This document shows, piece after piece, positions 22,518-30,508 of a stretch of DNA of 36,275 bases. The notes beneath the pieces are model-generated. The model saw only the letters and a program-made list of their open reading frames with translations, was not told the DNA's origin and made no database searches. Both the position numbers and the translations under genes were made by a program. Origin of the DNA: Pseudomonadota bacterium (GTDB taxonomy: Bacteria; Pseudomonadota; Gammaproteobacteria; Burkholderiales; Burkholderiaceae_C); contig JAJZEB010000022.1 of assembly GCA_021805805.1 (NCBI GenBank), positions 1 through 36,275 on the forward strand, given 5' to 3'. Position 1 is the stretch's first letter; each line of letters starts with the position of its first letter.

Positions 22518-24509
22518 ATGAACGCTGCCACCCGATCGATGCTCGCCGGCCTGACCGGCCTCGCCGCGCTGTGCGCGATCCCGGGCCACGCCGCCGCCTC
22601 CGCGGCCGACCGCCCGCAGGTGGTGTTCGCGATCAGCAACTCCGAATCGATGGACGGCGACCTGACCGGGGCCATCATGACCGGATCGGGAATGCTTCCG
22701 AGCGACCTGGCGAGCCTGCACGCGAGCAGTTCGCCGCCGAGCTACAAGGTACCCGACGCGTTCGTCCCGCCGCTCGACCCGGGGCAGCAGGGCACCGCGC
22801 CCTACACCGTCGAGCGCAACGGCGTGCTCTACGACAACGGCGCCAGCCGGCTGAACATCGCCAAGGCCGGAATTCTCGATGCGATGCACAACTACATCGA
22901 CTCGGTCGACTTCGCGCTGGCGACCTACAAGGGCGCGGACACCGGGGCCTACGACACCTGGGTCTACTACCTGCCCCCGGACGCCAAGGGTTTCGTGTTC
23001 ACCAACGACCGCCTTCCCGGCAAGCGTTACGTGGCCAACCCCTGCTATCAGTACCAGGCGGCAGGCGCGTCCAAACTGGTCGCCGCCAACTGCCGCAGCA
23101 TCGCACTGAACGACGGTGCGAACGGCCCGCAGCTGATCGACGGCAGCCGCTACATGCAGATCGGAATCAGCAGCGACGACGAGAGCGTCAACGACGTGCT
23201 GTATCACCGCCCGGGAATCCCGGGGCTGATCGACAATTTCGGCCGCATCGTCCCGCCGACTCCGTACCCGCCGAACTACACGATCAAGGACTACAACAAG
23301 AACAAGGTCAAGCTGTCCTATGACCGCTCCGTCCCGGTCGGCTACGCGTTCACGGTGACTCCGACCAACGCCGGCTACATCCCCTACTCGCCGCGCGCGC
23401 TGTTCGTGCAGCGCGGTTTCGGCTACGTGGTCAACGCGGCCCCCGACACGGCAGCCACCACGGTGCCGATGACCGAAGGCCTGAGCGCGCATCCCGATGC
23501 GGCGCAGATCGACCAGGCACTGGCTCCGTTCCGCACCGCGCTGGCGCCCGAGACCAACGACGCGAACAACACCCGCACTCCCGAGGTCAAGGCCATGGCC
23601 GTGCAGTCGCCGCTGGCCGGACTGGTCCGCGGCGCCGGCGCGCTGTTCGGCAAGGGCCCGTTCTCGGCCTGCCCCGGACGCGCGCTGATCCTGGTCACCG
23701 ACGGGCTGCCGACCGAGGACCTCAGCGGCGACTACTGGCCACCGCTGGGTAGCGCGGCCGGCCAGGGCTATGCGATGCACGCGGGCTTCTACGGCCGCGC
23801 CGGAGACCCGGCGTACGGCATCGTCGACGAAGGCAGCAACGCGCCCGACGGCACCATCCCGGGCCAGCTCGACCTGTCGAGCACCAACGACCAGGCGCTG
23901 ATCGACACCGTCGAGCAGATCCAGCAGCTGCGCAAAGCCGGCGTGCGCACCTTCGTCGTCGGCATGGGCGCCGGTGTCGACCAGCAGGCCAACCCGGCCG
24001 CCTATGCGGTGCTCAACGCGATGGCCATCGCCGGCGGCACCGCGCACGAGTACCCGGCGGACAGCGCTGCGGCGTTCACCGGCGCGGTCAACGCGATCGC
24101 CGCACGCATCAAGGAGTGCGAGCTGCCGCCGGCACCGCTGGGTAGCGTGTACTTCCCGTACGACCGCTACGTCATCCTGCCGATGTACCGCGACAACCGT
24201 GCCCACATCCTTGCGAACGCCAGCTACATGCGCGCCCACCCGCAGGTCCACGCGGTGCTGCAGGGCAACTGCGACGCGCGCGGCAGCCGCGAATACAACC
24301 TGGCGCTCGGTCAGAAACGCGCCGAGGTGGTGATGAAGGCGCTCGAGAAACTGGGCATCGCAGCGTCGCGCATGGACGCGGTCAGCTTCGGCAAGGAACA
24401 TCCGCGCGCCGAAGGCTCGACGCGCGCAGCCTGGGCCGAGAACCGGCGCACGGACGTGTACTATCCGGACGGCACGGGCAGCGCTGCGCAGCCGGTGCCG
24501 CTGAACTGA
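22518..24509 (+). CDS. Secreted vWA-like + OmpA/Pal-domain protein
   Basis: This is a 663-residue protein. The signal peptide is at 1-28 ([14 protein letters not shown]). Residues about 33-525 resemble the von Willebrand A part of PilY1-like proteins: the first strand [13 protein letters not shown] (36-47), [21 protein letters not shown], then [14 protein letters not shown] and [13 protein letters not shown]. The usual first MIDAS aspartate of DxSxS is a serine (S40), so metal binding may be altered. A large insertion with Tyr/Pro-rich sequence lies between the first helix and the TDG strand. Residues about 542-650 are an OmpA/Pal peptidoglycan-binding domain with D586 in [11 protein letters not shown] and R643/R644 in ENRRTDVYY. 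It should be a periplasmic or outer-membrane-associated, wall-anchored adhesin-like or scaffold protein. The gene has its own 184-base leader region. Function unknown. Confidence 0.8.
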   Translation: MNAATRSMLAGLTGLAALCAIPGHAAASAADRPQVVFAISNSESMDGDLTGAIMTGSGMLPSDLASLHASSSPPSYKVPDAFVPPLDPGQQGTAPYTVERNGVLYDNGASRLNIAKAGILDAMHNYIDSVDFALATYKGADTGAYDTWVYYLPPDAKGFVFTNDRLPGKRYVANPCYQYQAAGASKLVAANCRSIALNDGANGPQLIDGSRYMQIGISSDDESVNDVLYHRPGIPGLIDNFGRIVPPTPYPPNYTIKDYNKNKVKLSYDRSVPVGYAFTVTPTNAGYIPYSPRALFVQRGFGYVVNAAPDTAATTVPMTEGLSAHPDAAQIDQALAPFRTALAPETNDANNTRTPEVKAMAVQSPLAGLVRGAGALFGKGPFSACPGRALILVTDGLPTEDLSGDYWPPLGSAAGQGYAMHAGFYGRAGDPAYGIVDEGSNAPDGTIPGQLDLSSTNDQALIDTVEQIQQLRKAGVRTFVVGMGAGVDQQANPAAYAVLNAMAIAGGTAHEYPADSAAAFTGAVNAIAARIKECELPPAPLGSVYFPYDRYVILPMYRDNRAHILANASYMRAHPQVHAVLQGNCDARGSREYNLALGQKRAEVVMKALEKLGIAASRMDAVSFGKEHPRAEGSTRAAWAENRRTDVYYPDGTGSAAQPVPLN

Positions 24510-24515
24510 CAACCC

Positions 24516-24549
24516 GCGCGGCGGCGGCGCTGCCGCGCCACCGCCGCGC
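24516..24549 (+). terminator. Stem-loop between the vWA-OmpA gene and queA
   Basis: GCGCGGCGG (24516-24524) pairs with CCGCCGCGC (24541-24549) around a 16-base GC-rich loop. It begins 6 bases after the stop codon and ends 7 bases before the queA ATG. Without a T-run it may only reduce read-through into queA, and it could occlude the queA ribosome site. Confidence 0.4.
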
Positions 24550-24556
24550 CCGTCCG

Positions 24557-25606
24557 ATGCCTGCGCCAGACCTGGCCGATTACGATTTCGCACTCCCGCC
24601 CGAACTGATCGCGCAGCACCCGGCGCCCGAGCGCAGCGCAAGCCGCCTGCTCGACGCGCGCGGCGAGCAACTGGCCGACCATGTGTTCGCCGAGCTGCCG
24701 CAACTGTTGCGCAGCGGCGATCTGCTGGTTTTCAACGACACGCGGGTGATCAAGGCGCGCCTTTACGGAGCCAAGGAGTCGGGTGGCGCGGTCGAGCTGC
24801 TGGTCGAACGCGTGCTGCCCGACGGGGACGTCGTCGCGCACATGCGCGCCAGCCGCAAGCCGGCCGCCGCGAGCGTGCTGCGCATGGAGGGCGGTTTCGA
24901 CGCCGAAGTCCTCGGCCGCTGGCCCGACGCGCACGGCGCGCTGTTCAGGCTGCGCTTCAGCGGCGATGCGTACGCGCTGATGGAGCGCCACGGCCACGTT
25001 CCGCTGCCGCCGTACATCCGGCACGCCGACGACGCCAGCGACCAGCGGCGCTACCAGACCGTTTTCGCGCGCGTTCCCGGATCGGTCGCCGCGCCGACCG
25101 CCGCACTGCACTTCGACGAGCCGCTGCTGGCCGCGCTGGCCGCGCGCGGCGTGCAGCGCGCCGCGGTCACGCTGCACGTCGGCGCCGGTACGTTCCAGCC
25201 GGTCAAGGGCGATCTCGCCAGCCACCGCATGCACAGCGAGCGCTACGAGGTTCCAGCGGCCACCCTGCAGGCGATCGCGCGCACCCGCGCAGCCGGCGGC
25301 CGCGTGGTCGCGGTCGGCACGACCACGGTGCGTTCGCTGGAAAGCGCCGCGCTGCAGGTGCAGTCCGGGGCGACCGGCGAAGCCGTTCGCGGCGAGACTT
25401 CGATCTTCATCACACCGGGACACCCATTCCAGTGGATCGATCTGCTGGTGACCAATTTCCACCTGCCGCGCTCGACCCTGCTGATGCTGGTGGCTGCATT
25501 CTCGGGGCTGCCGCGCGTGCAGGCGGCGTACCGCCACGCGATCGCGCACCGCTACCGCTTCTTCAGCTACGGCGACGCGATGCTGCTGCAGCGCGCCGGC
25601 ACGTAG
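24557..25606 (+). CDS. queA: S-adenosylmethionine:tRNA ribosyltransferase-isomerase QueA
   Basis: This 349-residue cytoplasmic enzyme transfers and isomerises the ribosyl group of SAM onto preQ1-modified tRNA, giving epoxyqueuosine. Full-length family signatures are present: [15 protein letters not shown] at the N-terminus, [53 protein letters not shown], the [24 protein letters not shown] region, [12 protein letters not shown] and [19 protein letters not shown]. Length matches other QueA proteins. No tgt, yajC or secDF follows, unlike many proteobacteria; the gene ends 16 bases from the convergent lapD-like gene. The ribosome site is weak. Confidence 0.95.
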   Translation: MPAPDLADYDFALPPELIAQHPAPERSASRLLDARGEQLADHVFAELPQLLRSGDLLVFNDTRVIKARLYGAKESGGAVELLVERVLPDGDVVAHMRASRKPAAASVLRMEGGFDAEVLGRWPDAHGALFRLRFSGDAYALMERHGHVPLPPYIRHADDASDQRRYQTVFARVPGSVAAPTAALHFDEPLLAALAARGVQRAAVTLHVGAGTFQPVKGDLASHRMHSERYEVPAATLQAIARTRAAGGRVVAVGTTTVRSLESAALQVQSGATGEAVRGETSIFITPGHPFQWIDLLVTNFHLPRSTLLMLVAAFSGLPRVQAAYRHAIAHRYRFFSYGDAMLLQRAGT

Positions 25607-25610
25607 TCCA

Positions 25611-25637
25611 CTGCGCGACGGCTCAGCGCACGCGCAG
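25611..25637. terminator. Inverted repeat at the queA/lapD convergence
   Basis: CTGCGCG (25611-25617) and CGCGCAG (25631-25637) can pair across 13 bases, spanning the 16-base gap and the lapD-like stop codon. There is no T-run; it is the only candidate for a 3'-end structure between these convergent genes. Confidence 0.3.
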
Positions 25638-27575
25638 CGGGCGCGCCCCGGCGTAACCCTGGTAGCCGCTGACGCCGAGGTTGCGCAGCAGCACCAGGCG
25701 CGCCTCCGATTCGACTCCGCAGGCCAGCGTCAGGATGTCGAGCGGGCGCGCGACGCGGACCACCGAGGCGATGAAGAACTGATTCCCCGGGTCGGTCTCC
25801 AGGTCCTGCAGATACGAAGCGGCCAGCTTGATGTACGAAGGTCGCAGCTGCTGCAGGTACTGGAACGCGGCCGGGTGGAAGCCGAAATTGTCGACCGCGA
25901 ACCCGGCACCGGCCGCGCGCAGGCGCTCGACGCTGGCCGCGGCGCGCGCCAGATCGTGCGCCAGGCCGAACTCCGGGACCTCGAACACCAGCCGGCGCGC
26001 CAGCTCGGGATGGGCGCGCAGCATCTCGAGCAGGTGTTCGAGCAGGGCGGCATCGTGGATCGACTGCATCGACAGGTTCACCGCAAGCTGGCCCCCGTCC
26101 CCGGGATGCGCGGTGAAGTGCTGGAAAATCGCGTCGAGGAACGCGCGATCGAGCGCGGGCATCAGGCCGAAACGCAGCGCCATCGGAATGAAGCGCGCCG
26201 CAGGCACCGGCTCGCCGGTGGCGTCGAGCAGCGATCCGGTCAGCTCGCACTGCAGCACCCGCGGCGGCTGCGCGAACAGGAACACCGTCTGCTGCCACAG
26301 CGCGATGTCGCCGCCCGACAAGGCGCCGCCGATGAAGGCCTTCCACGCCGTGGCACCCTGCGCATCGATCGCGCCCGGGTCGTGCTGCACCAGCACCAGT
26401 CGGTGGGCCCCGGTCTGCGCCAGCGCCTGGCGCACGCCGGCGTCGGCTTCGCCGAGCAGCGCCGAAACACCGCCGGCGCTGTGCGGCACATAGACCGCGC
26501 CGATGCCGTGGCTCACGTCGCCGGCTCCGCTGTGCGCGACGACTGCGGCAACGGCCTGGTCGAGGCGCTGGCCGAACTGCTGGGCTGCGTCGGGCCCGAC
26601 ACCCCAGCCGAGCAGCGCGAACGTCGAGCCGCCGAGCCGCGCGCGCAACGGCTGCGCGCCGGGATCGAGCGTGCGCAACGCGTCGGCCAGCGCGCGCACC
26701 AGCGCGTCGCCGGCGGCGAAGCCCTGCGCAGCGTTCAGCGCGTCGAGTCCTTCGAGCTGCACCAGGTACAGCACCGCCGACTGCCCGCCATGCGTGTGCA
26801 GGCTGTTCTCGAGCTGGTGGTTGAAACTGCGCCGGTTGTCGAACCCGGTCAGCGCATCGCGATAGGCCTCGACGCGGTAACGCTCGGCGGTCGCGATTTC
26901 CAGGCCTATGGCCTCGCGGATCTTGCCCGACAGGCTGTTGATCGCCTGCACCACGCGGCGCAGCTCGCGCGCGGCCGGAATGCGCTGCACGGTGGTGAAG
27001 CGCCGCTCGCCGATATCGGCGGCGACCGCCTCGATGTCGCGCAGCGGACGCAGCACCGTGCGCAGCAGCGCGCCGAGCAGCACCAGCGCGATCAGGTAGA
27101 AGAGCGCCAGCAGCGCGGTGGCGGCACGCGTCGTGTGCCACAGCTGCAGGTAGGCGAAGTCGGGCGAACTGGTCACGACGACGCGGCCGAGCTGCCGCCA
27201 GCCTGCGCTGATCAACGACTGCGCGCTCGGCGCGGTCAGCGGCACGAGCCGCGCGAACCAGCCCGGCACCGAAGGCGGCGCGGGCGGAAGCTGGCGCAGC
27301 AGCAAAGTGTGGCCGTCGGGCGACAGCACGCGTATGGCGCGGTAGTAGCCTCGCTCGAACACCGCGTCGACGGTGGTCTCGAGCCGGACCCGGTCGTTGT
27401 TCTGCATCGACAGCGGCAGCACCAGACCCAGCGAAGTGGCCACGTCCTGCGCGTGCGACGTCAGCTGCTCCTGCAGATAGTGGCGCGACGCGCGCACATA
27501 GCTCGCCTCCAGGCTCGCCAGCAGCAGCGCGAACAACAGCGAGACGACGATGAAAATGCGCTGGAAGAGTGTCAT
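25623..27575 (-). CDS. lapD: LapD-like c-di-GMP receptor (periplasmic LapD/MoxY domain, HAMP, degenerate GGDEF and EAL)
   Basis: This is a 650-residue inner-membrane protein. TM1 is at about 5-24, the periplasmic LapD/MoxY-type sensor at 25-148, TM2 at about 150-172, HAMP to about 225, a GGDEF-like domain at about 235-395 and an EAL-like domain at about 405-650. Both enzymatic motifs are broken: GGSTF (315-319) for GGDEF, and ELT (444-446) for EAL, with NFG in place of DFG in AVDNFGF. It should bind c-di-GMP rather than make or cleave it, as LapD of Pseudomonas does. W106 in GWFARLVPL is a candidate for the tryptophan that docks LapG. The lapG-like gene lies 15 bases upstream on the same strand. 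When c-di-GMP is bound, LapD sequesters LapG and adhesin stays on the cell surface. Confidence 0.88.
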   Translation of the reverse strand: MTLFQRIFIVVSLLFALLLASLEASYVRASRHYLQEQLTSHAQDVATSLGLVLPLSMQNNDRVRLETTVDAVFERGYYRAIRVLSPDGHTLLLRQLPPAPPSVPGWFARLVPLTAPSAQSLISAGWRQLGRVVVTSSPDFAYLQLWHTTRAATALLALFYLIALVLLGALLRTVLRPLRDIEAVAADIGERRFTTVQRIPAARELRRVVQAINSLSGKIREAIGLEIATAERYRVEAYRDALTGFDNRRSFNHQLENSLHTHGGQSAVLYLVQLEGLDALNAAQGFAAGDALVRALADALRTLDPGAQPLRARLGGSTFALLGWGVGPDAAQQFGQRLDQAVAAVVAHSGAGDVSHGIGAVYVPHSAGGVSALLGEADAGVRQALAQTGAHRLVLVQHDPGAIDAQGATAWKAFIGGALSGGDIALWQQTVFLFAQPPRVLQCELTGSLLDATGEPVPAARFIPMALRFGLMPALDRAFLDAIFQHFTAHPGDGGQLAVNLSMQSIHDAALLEHLLEMLRAHPELARRLVFEVPEFGLAHDLARAAASVERLRAAGAGFAVDNFGFHPAAFQYLQQLRPSYIKLAASYLQDLETDPGNQFFIASVVRVARPLDILTLACGVESEARLVLLRNLGVSGYQGYAGARPLRVR

Positions 27576-27590
27576 GCAACCCCCTAGTGT

Positions 27591-28397
27591 TCAATAGCCG
27601 TTCTGCTGCGCCATGCGGCGTTGCAGGTCGCGCCAGACGCGGATCTGGCTCGAGCTGCCGACCGGATTGCTGACGCCCACGGTCCACAGGTCGTCGTCAT
27701 TGAAGCTGTAGACCGGGACCAGGTCCGGGCGCTGCGACGCCGGTTCGACGTCGGGCACCAGATTGTCGAGGATGTACGGGTCGGCCGAAGGCGTCGGGTA
27801 GTACGCCAGCACCATATGCGGCTCGTCGACTTCGGCCACCGTGACGTAGGTCAGCCGCATGCGGTCGACCGGTACGCCGAGGTCCTTCAGCGTGTAGTAC
27901 TTGGCGATCGCGTACGCCTTGCAGTCGGCGTTGTCGGCGCCGAGGGTTTCGATCGGCGACGCCATGTAATTGGCGTCGCCCCAGGTGTCCTCGTCTTCCT
28001 GGTAGGGAATGCGATTCCAGAACGCGTTGGTCGCGCGCAGCAGCGCCATGATCGCCGGGCCGCTGGCCGGCGGCGCCGGCGCAGCCGCGCTTGCCGCGCG
28101 GCGCGGCGCTGCAGGCGCAGCAGCTGCGGACGCCGCGCCGCTTGCCGCAGACGGTCGCGGCCGATGCACGCCGGACGCCGCGGCAACCGGCTTGGTCACC
28201 GCAGGGCGCGCCAGCCATTGGTCGTGGCGCTGCAGGAAGGTTTGCCACCGCTTCACGCGATGCACGGCGTCGCCGCCCCAGTGCTGCCGCACGTAGCCGA
28301 ACAGTCCGGAACTGAAGCGTACGGACCCGGATGCCGCCGCGATGCCCAGCAGCACCGCGTACAGCACGACAGCGAGGGAGCGGCGGATGGGAGGCAA
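27591..28397 (-). CDS. lapG: LapG-like periplasmic cysteine protease (transglutaminase-like, BTLCP)
   Basis: This is a 268-residue protein with an N-terminal membrane anchor or signal (residues 7-22). The catalytic triad of bacterial transglutaminase-like cysteine proteinases is present: C159 in NADCKAYAIAKYYTL, H194 in EPHMVLAYY and D211 in PYILDNL. NRIPYQEDEDTWGDANYMASPIETL is the conserved entry segment (key residues W139, G140, P148). LapG cuts RTX-type adhesins near a di-alanine site, releasing cells from biofilm. Unusually, about 50 residues of Ala/Pro/Ser-rich linker (65-115) separate the N-terminal helical part (RVKRWQTFLQRH) from the catalytic core. No large adhesin or LapBCE secretion genes lie in the window. 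Confidence 0.88.
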   Translation of the reverse strand: MPPIRRSLAVVLYAVLLGIAAASGSVRFSSGLFGYVRQHWGGDAVHRVKRWQTFLQRHDQWLARPAVTKPVAAASGVHRPRPSAASGAASAAAAPAAPRRAASAAAPAPPASGPAIMALLRATNAFWNRIPYQEDEDTWGDANYMASPIETLGADNADCKAYAIAKYYTLKDLGVPVDRMRLTYVTVAEVDEPHMVLAYYPTPSADPYILDNLVPDVEPASQRPDLVPVYSFNDDDLWTVGVSNPVGSSSQIRVWRDLQRRMAQQNGY

Positions 28398-28494
28398 AGT
28401 CGCACCGGTAGAGGGCCGCTCGCGCGCCGCACGGTGGCCACGGTTTCCGGCCGCTGCCGGCCGGATCGGTCAGGATCGGCGAAGCCGGCGCCGA

Positions 28495-28953
28495 TCAGGA
28501 CGGACTTGCCGGATCGCCCCCGAGGCTCTGCGGCACCGTGATGATGCCGGGAACACCGCCGAATCCACCGAATCCCGCAGGCGGCGTCAACAAAGTCGGG
28601 TCGGCGCCGCAGGCGATCGCGGCCACGCGAAGCGCAGTGAAGCTCTTCGGCACCCCGGTCTTGATCGCGGCATCGACCACCGCCTTCGGATCGCCGCCGT
28701 AGGCGATCGCGGTCTGCACCACCGCGCGCGGGTCGGCGCCGCCGTTGATCAGCGTGGCGACTTCGCCCGGCAGCTTCTGCGTGCCTTCGAAGTTCGCCAC
28801 GTGCGCCAGCTTCTGGGTCACGGCGCGGGTCACGTGCACCGGATTGCCGGCCAGGCAGACCGGAGGGTTGGGCACCGCGAGCAGTGCGAAGGCCGACAGC
28901 GGCGCCGACAGCACTGCCGCAGCGCATGCTTTGGTAATCGTCGACTTGCGCAT
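28495..28953 (-). CDS. Small secreted protein with 15-residue repeats, unrecognised family
   Basis: This is a 152-residue protein with a clear signal peptide (residues 1-23, cleavage after AFA). AGGAG lies 8-9 bases before the ATG. The mature part carries consecutive 15-residue units: GGADPRAVVQTAIAY (71-85), GGDPKAVVDAAIKTG (86-100), VPKSFTALRVAAIAC (101-115), then GADPTLL. The pattern (G)GaDPxxvVxxAI suggests short helix-turn-helix solenoid-like repeats. Two mature cysteines (C33, C115) could form a disulfide. The tail is Gly/Pro-rich (AGFGGFGGVPG). It has its own AT-rich promoter region and stands 97 bases before lapG, between the exopolysaccharide genes and lapGD. I do not recognise a family; a role in matrix or surface attachment is only inferred from position. 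Confidence 0.7.
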   Translation of the reverse strand: MRKSTITKACAAAVLSAPLSAFALLAVPNPPVCLAGNPVHVTRAVTQKLAHVANFEGTQKLPGEVATLINGGADPRAVVQTAIAYGGDPKAVVDAAIKTGVPKSFTALRVAAIACGADPTLLTPPAGFGGFGGVPGIITVPQSLGGDPASPS

Positions 28954-29013
28954 CGATTTCTCCTGATGTTGGCGCGAACAGGCCCGCGCAGCCAGGAAGA
29001 CGATTCGCTCCCT

Positions 29014-29058
29014 ATTATCATATTAAGCCCGGCGTGCCGCGGCGGGCAAGCCCGGCGT
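29014..29058 (-). promoter_or_regulatory. Promoter region of the repeat-protein gene with 11-base direct repeats
   Basis: On the minus strand, the AT-rich TATGATAAT (29022 to 29014) is a good -10-like element, about 60 bases before the ATG at 28953. Upstream, the 11-mer AAGCCCGGCGT (plus-strand reading) occurs at 29025-29035 and again at 29048-29058, a 23-base period or about two helical turns. Their place over the -35 region fits an activator or repressor binding as a tandem dimer. No clear -35 hexamer is visible. Confidence 0.45.
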
Positions 29059-29072
29059 CGCACGCCATCCAC

Positions 29073-29094
29073 AAAACACGCGCAGTGCGCGCGT
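29073..29094 (-). terminator. Terminator-like hairpin at the end of the exopolysaccharide run
   Basis: ACGCGC (29078-29083) and GCGCGT (29089-29094) form a 6-base GC stem that includes the first base of the stop codon region of the TPR-like gene. On the minus strand it is followed by GTTTTG. It would separate the exopolysaccharide transcript from the repeat-protein/lapGD transcript. Confidence 0.45.
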
Positions 29095-29744
29095 CAATCG
29101 CCGCGCAACTGCAGCGCGACGGTGTGCTGTGCGGCGACCTCGAGCGCCCGGCGCGCATCGGGCGTCAGCCCGGCGTAGCTGCGCGGACCGATCTCGATCA
29201 CCTGCTGCAGGACATCGGGCTCCCACGGGCCGAGCCGAACCGCCCGGCTCATCGCCAGCGAAAATTCGGCCAGCTCGGCCGCGCCCAGCGGCTGCACGGC
29301 AGCGCGCGCGCCGAGGGTGCTCATCAGCGCGGCCCACAGGTACGGTGAGTTCGGCCGCAACGCCAGCGCGCTGTGGTAGTCGCCGAGCGCCGCGTCGAGC
29401 AGGCGCAGACGCTGCGCGCCGTCGCTCTGCAGCGCCAGCAGCAGCGTGGCCTGGCCGATTCCGGCCGGAACCTGCGGGTTGCGCGGATCGACCGCACCGG
29501 CCCGCCGAAGCTCGGCGATCGCCTGCTCAAGGTCGGCCCGCGCCGGGTGCGCCGACGGCTCCTGGGCGCGCTCCAGATACGCGCGCGGCGCCAGCGCCAG
29601 ATAGTTGCCCAAGGCCTGGCGGCCAGCGATCCAGACGAAACCGAGCAGCGTCGCGGTCGCCGCCAGGCGCAAGGCCACCCCGCGCGCCCCTTGCCGTCCC
29701 GAGCCGCGCTCCGGGCGACGATCGAGCGCAGCGGCGCGTTTCAT
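29094..29744 (-). CDS. Membrane-anchored TPR-like protein of the exopolysaccharide locus
   Basis: This is a 216-residue protein. A basic N-terminus (KRAAALDRRPERGSGRQ) precedes one membrane helix (about 25-43, LRLAATATLLGFVWIAG). The rest is helical with TPR-like spacing: RADLEQAIAELRRAGAVDPRNPQ and RLRLLDAALGDYHSALALRPNSPYLWAAL. Single-pass TPR proteins of this size are found in exopolysaccharide loci (the VpsP-like group), usually with the co-polymerase and kinase genes. The start overlaps the stop of the phosphatase gene by four bases (ATGA), so translation is coupled. The family name is tentative; the architecture is clear. Confidence 0.65.
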   Translation of the reverse strand: MKRAAALDRRPERGSGRQGARGVALRLAATATLLGFVWIAGRQALGNYLALAPRAYLERAQEPSAHPARADLEQAIAELRRAGAVDPRNPQVPAGIGQATLLLALQSDGAQRLRLLDAALGDYHSALALRPNSPYLWAALMSTLGARAAVQPLGAAELAEFSLAMSRAVRLGPWEPDVLQQVIEIGPRSYAGLTPDARRALEVAAQHTVALQLRGD

Positions 29745-30472
29745 GCGGACGACGCCGCCAGGCCGAGCAGCCGCGCCGGATTGGTGCGGGTCAACCGCGC
29801 CGCGAGTTCATGCTGGCCACGCGATTCGAGCAGGGCGCGGGCGACCCCGAGGTTGGGCCGACGGTGCTGCAGGTCGTGCGCGTCGGTCGCCAGCGCGAAC
29901 ACGCAGTCGTCGGCCAGCCAGGTTTCGGCCGCTGCCTGCGCCGCGACGCCGAACTGGCCGAGCAGCGAACCGGCAGTGACCTGCAGCAGGCAGCCCATGT
30001 CCAGATACGGCCGGATGCGGGAGACGTCGCGCATCAGCTCGCGATTGCGCTCGGGATGGGCGATCAGCGGTCGCACCTTCTGCGCGATCAGCCAGCGCAC
30101 GAAACGCTCCGCGCCGACCGGCAGGCCGCCATGCGGAAATTCCAGCAGCACCACGCGATAGCCGCCGAGCGAGCCCAGGAAGGGAATCTGGTCGCGCTCG
30201 AGCATTTCGACCATTTCGGGGCCGATGCGCACCTCTCCGGCGGCGCGCAGCTGCAGCGCGATTCCGGCACGCTCGAGCTCCTCGGCGAAGCGCGCGGCGG
30301 CCTCGGCGACCGACATGCGGTCGTTGGCGTAGCGCTCGAGGTGCACGTGCGGCGTGACCACGCTGAGCTCGATGCCGTCGGCCACGGCCAGCCGCGCCAG
30401 CGCCAGCGCGTCGTCCAGATCGGTGGCCCCGTCGTCGATCCCCGGCAGCAGGTGCGAATGCAGGTCGATCAT
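29741..30472 (-). CDS. CpsB/YwqE-type tyrosine phosphatase (PHP domain)
   Basis: This is a 243-residue cytoplasmic manganese-dependent phosphatase. PHP metal ligands are visible in DLHSHLLPGIDDG (3-15), TPHVH (40-44), a glutamate near E80, HPERN (139-143) and TDAHD (196-200). CpsB-type enzymes remove phosphate from the C-terminal tyrosines of the bacterial tyrosine kinase, resetting exopolysaccharide assembly. It directly follows the kinase gene, as in many capsule loci. A 7-base hairpin lies in the 34-base gap in front of it. Confidence 0.88.
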   Translation of the reverse strand: MIDLHSHLLPGIDDGATDLDDALALARLAVADGIELSVVTPHVHLERYANDRMSVAEAAARFAEELERAGIALQLRAAGEVRIGPEMVEMLERDQIPFLGSLGGYRVVLLEFPHGGLPVGAERFVRWLIAQKVRPLIAHPERNRELMRDVSRIRPYLDMGCLLQVTAGSLLGQFGVAAQAAAETWLADDCVFALATDAHDLQHRRPNLGVARALLESRGQHELAARLTRTNPARLLGLAASSA

Positions 30473-30489
30473 CGTGGCGCCTCGACGAC

Positions 30490-30508
30490 GACACCCCCGA
30501 CGGGTGTC
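30490..30508 (-). repeat. Intercistronic hairpin between kinase and phosphatase genes
   Basis: GACACCC (30490-30496) and GGGTGTC (30502-30508) pair fully around CCGAC, overlapping the kinase stop codon. There is no T-run; it could set the ratio of kinase to phosphatase by partial termination or message stability. Confidence 0.45.
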
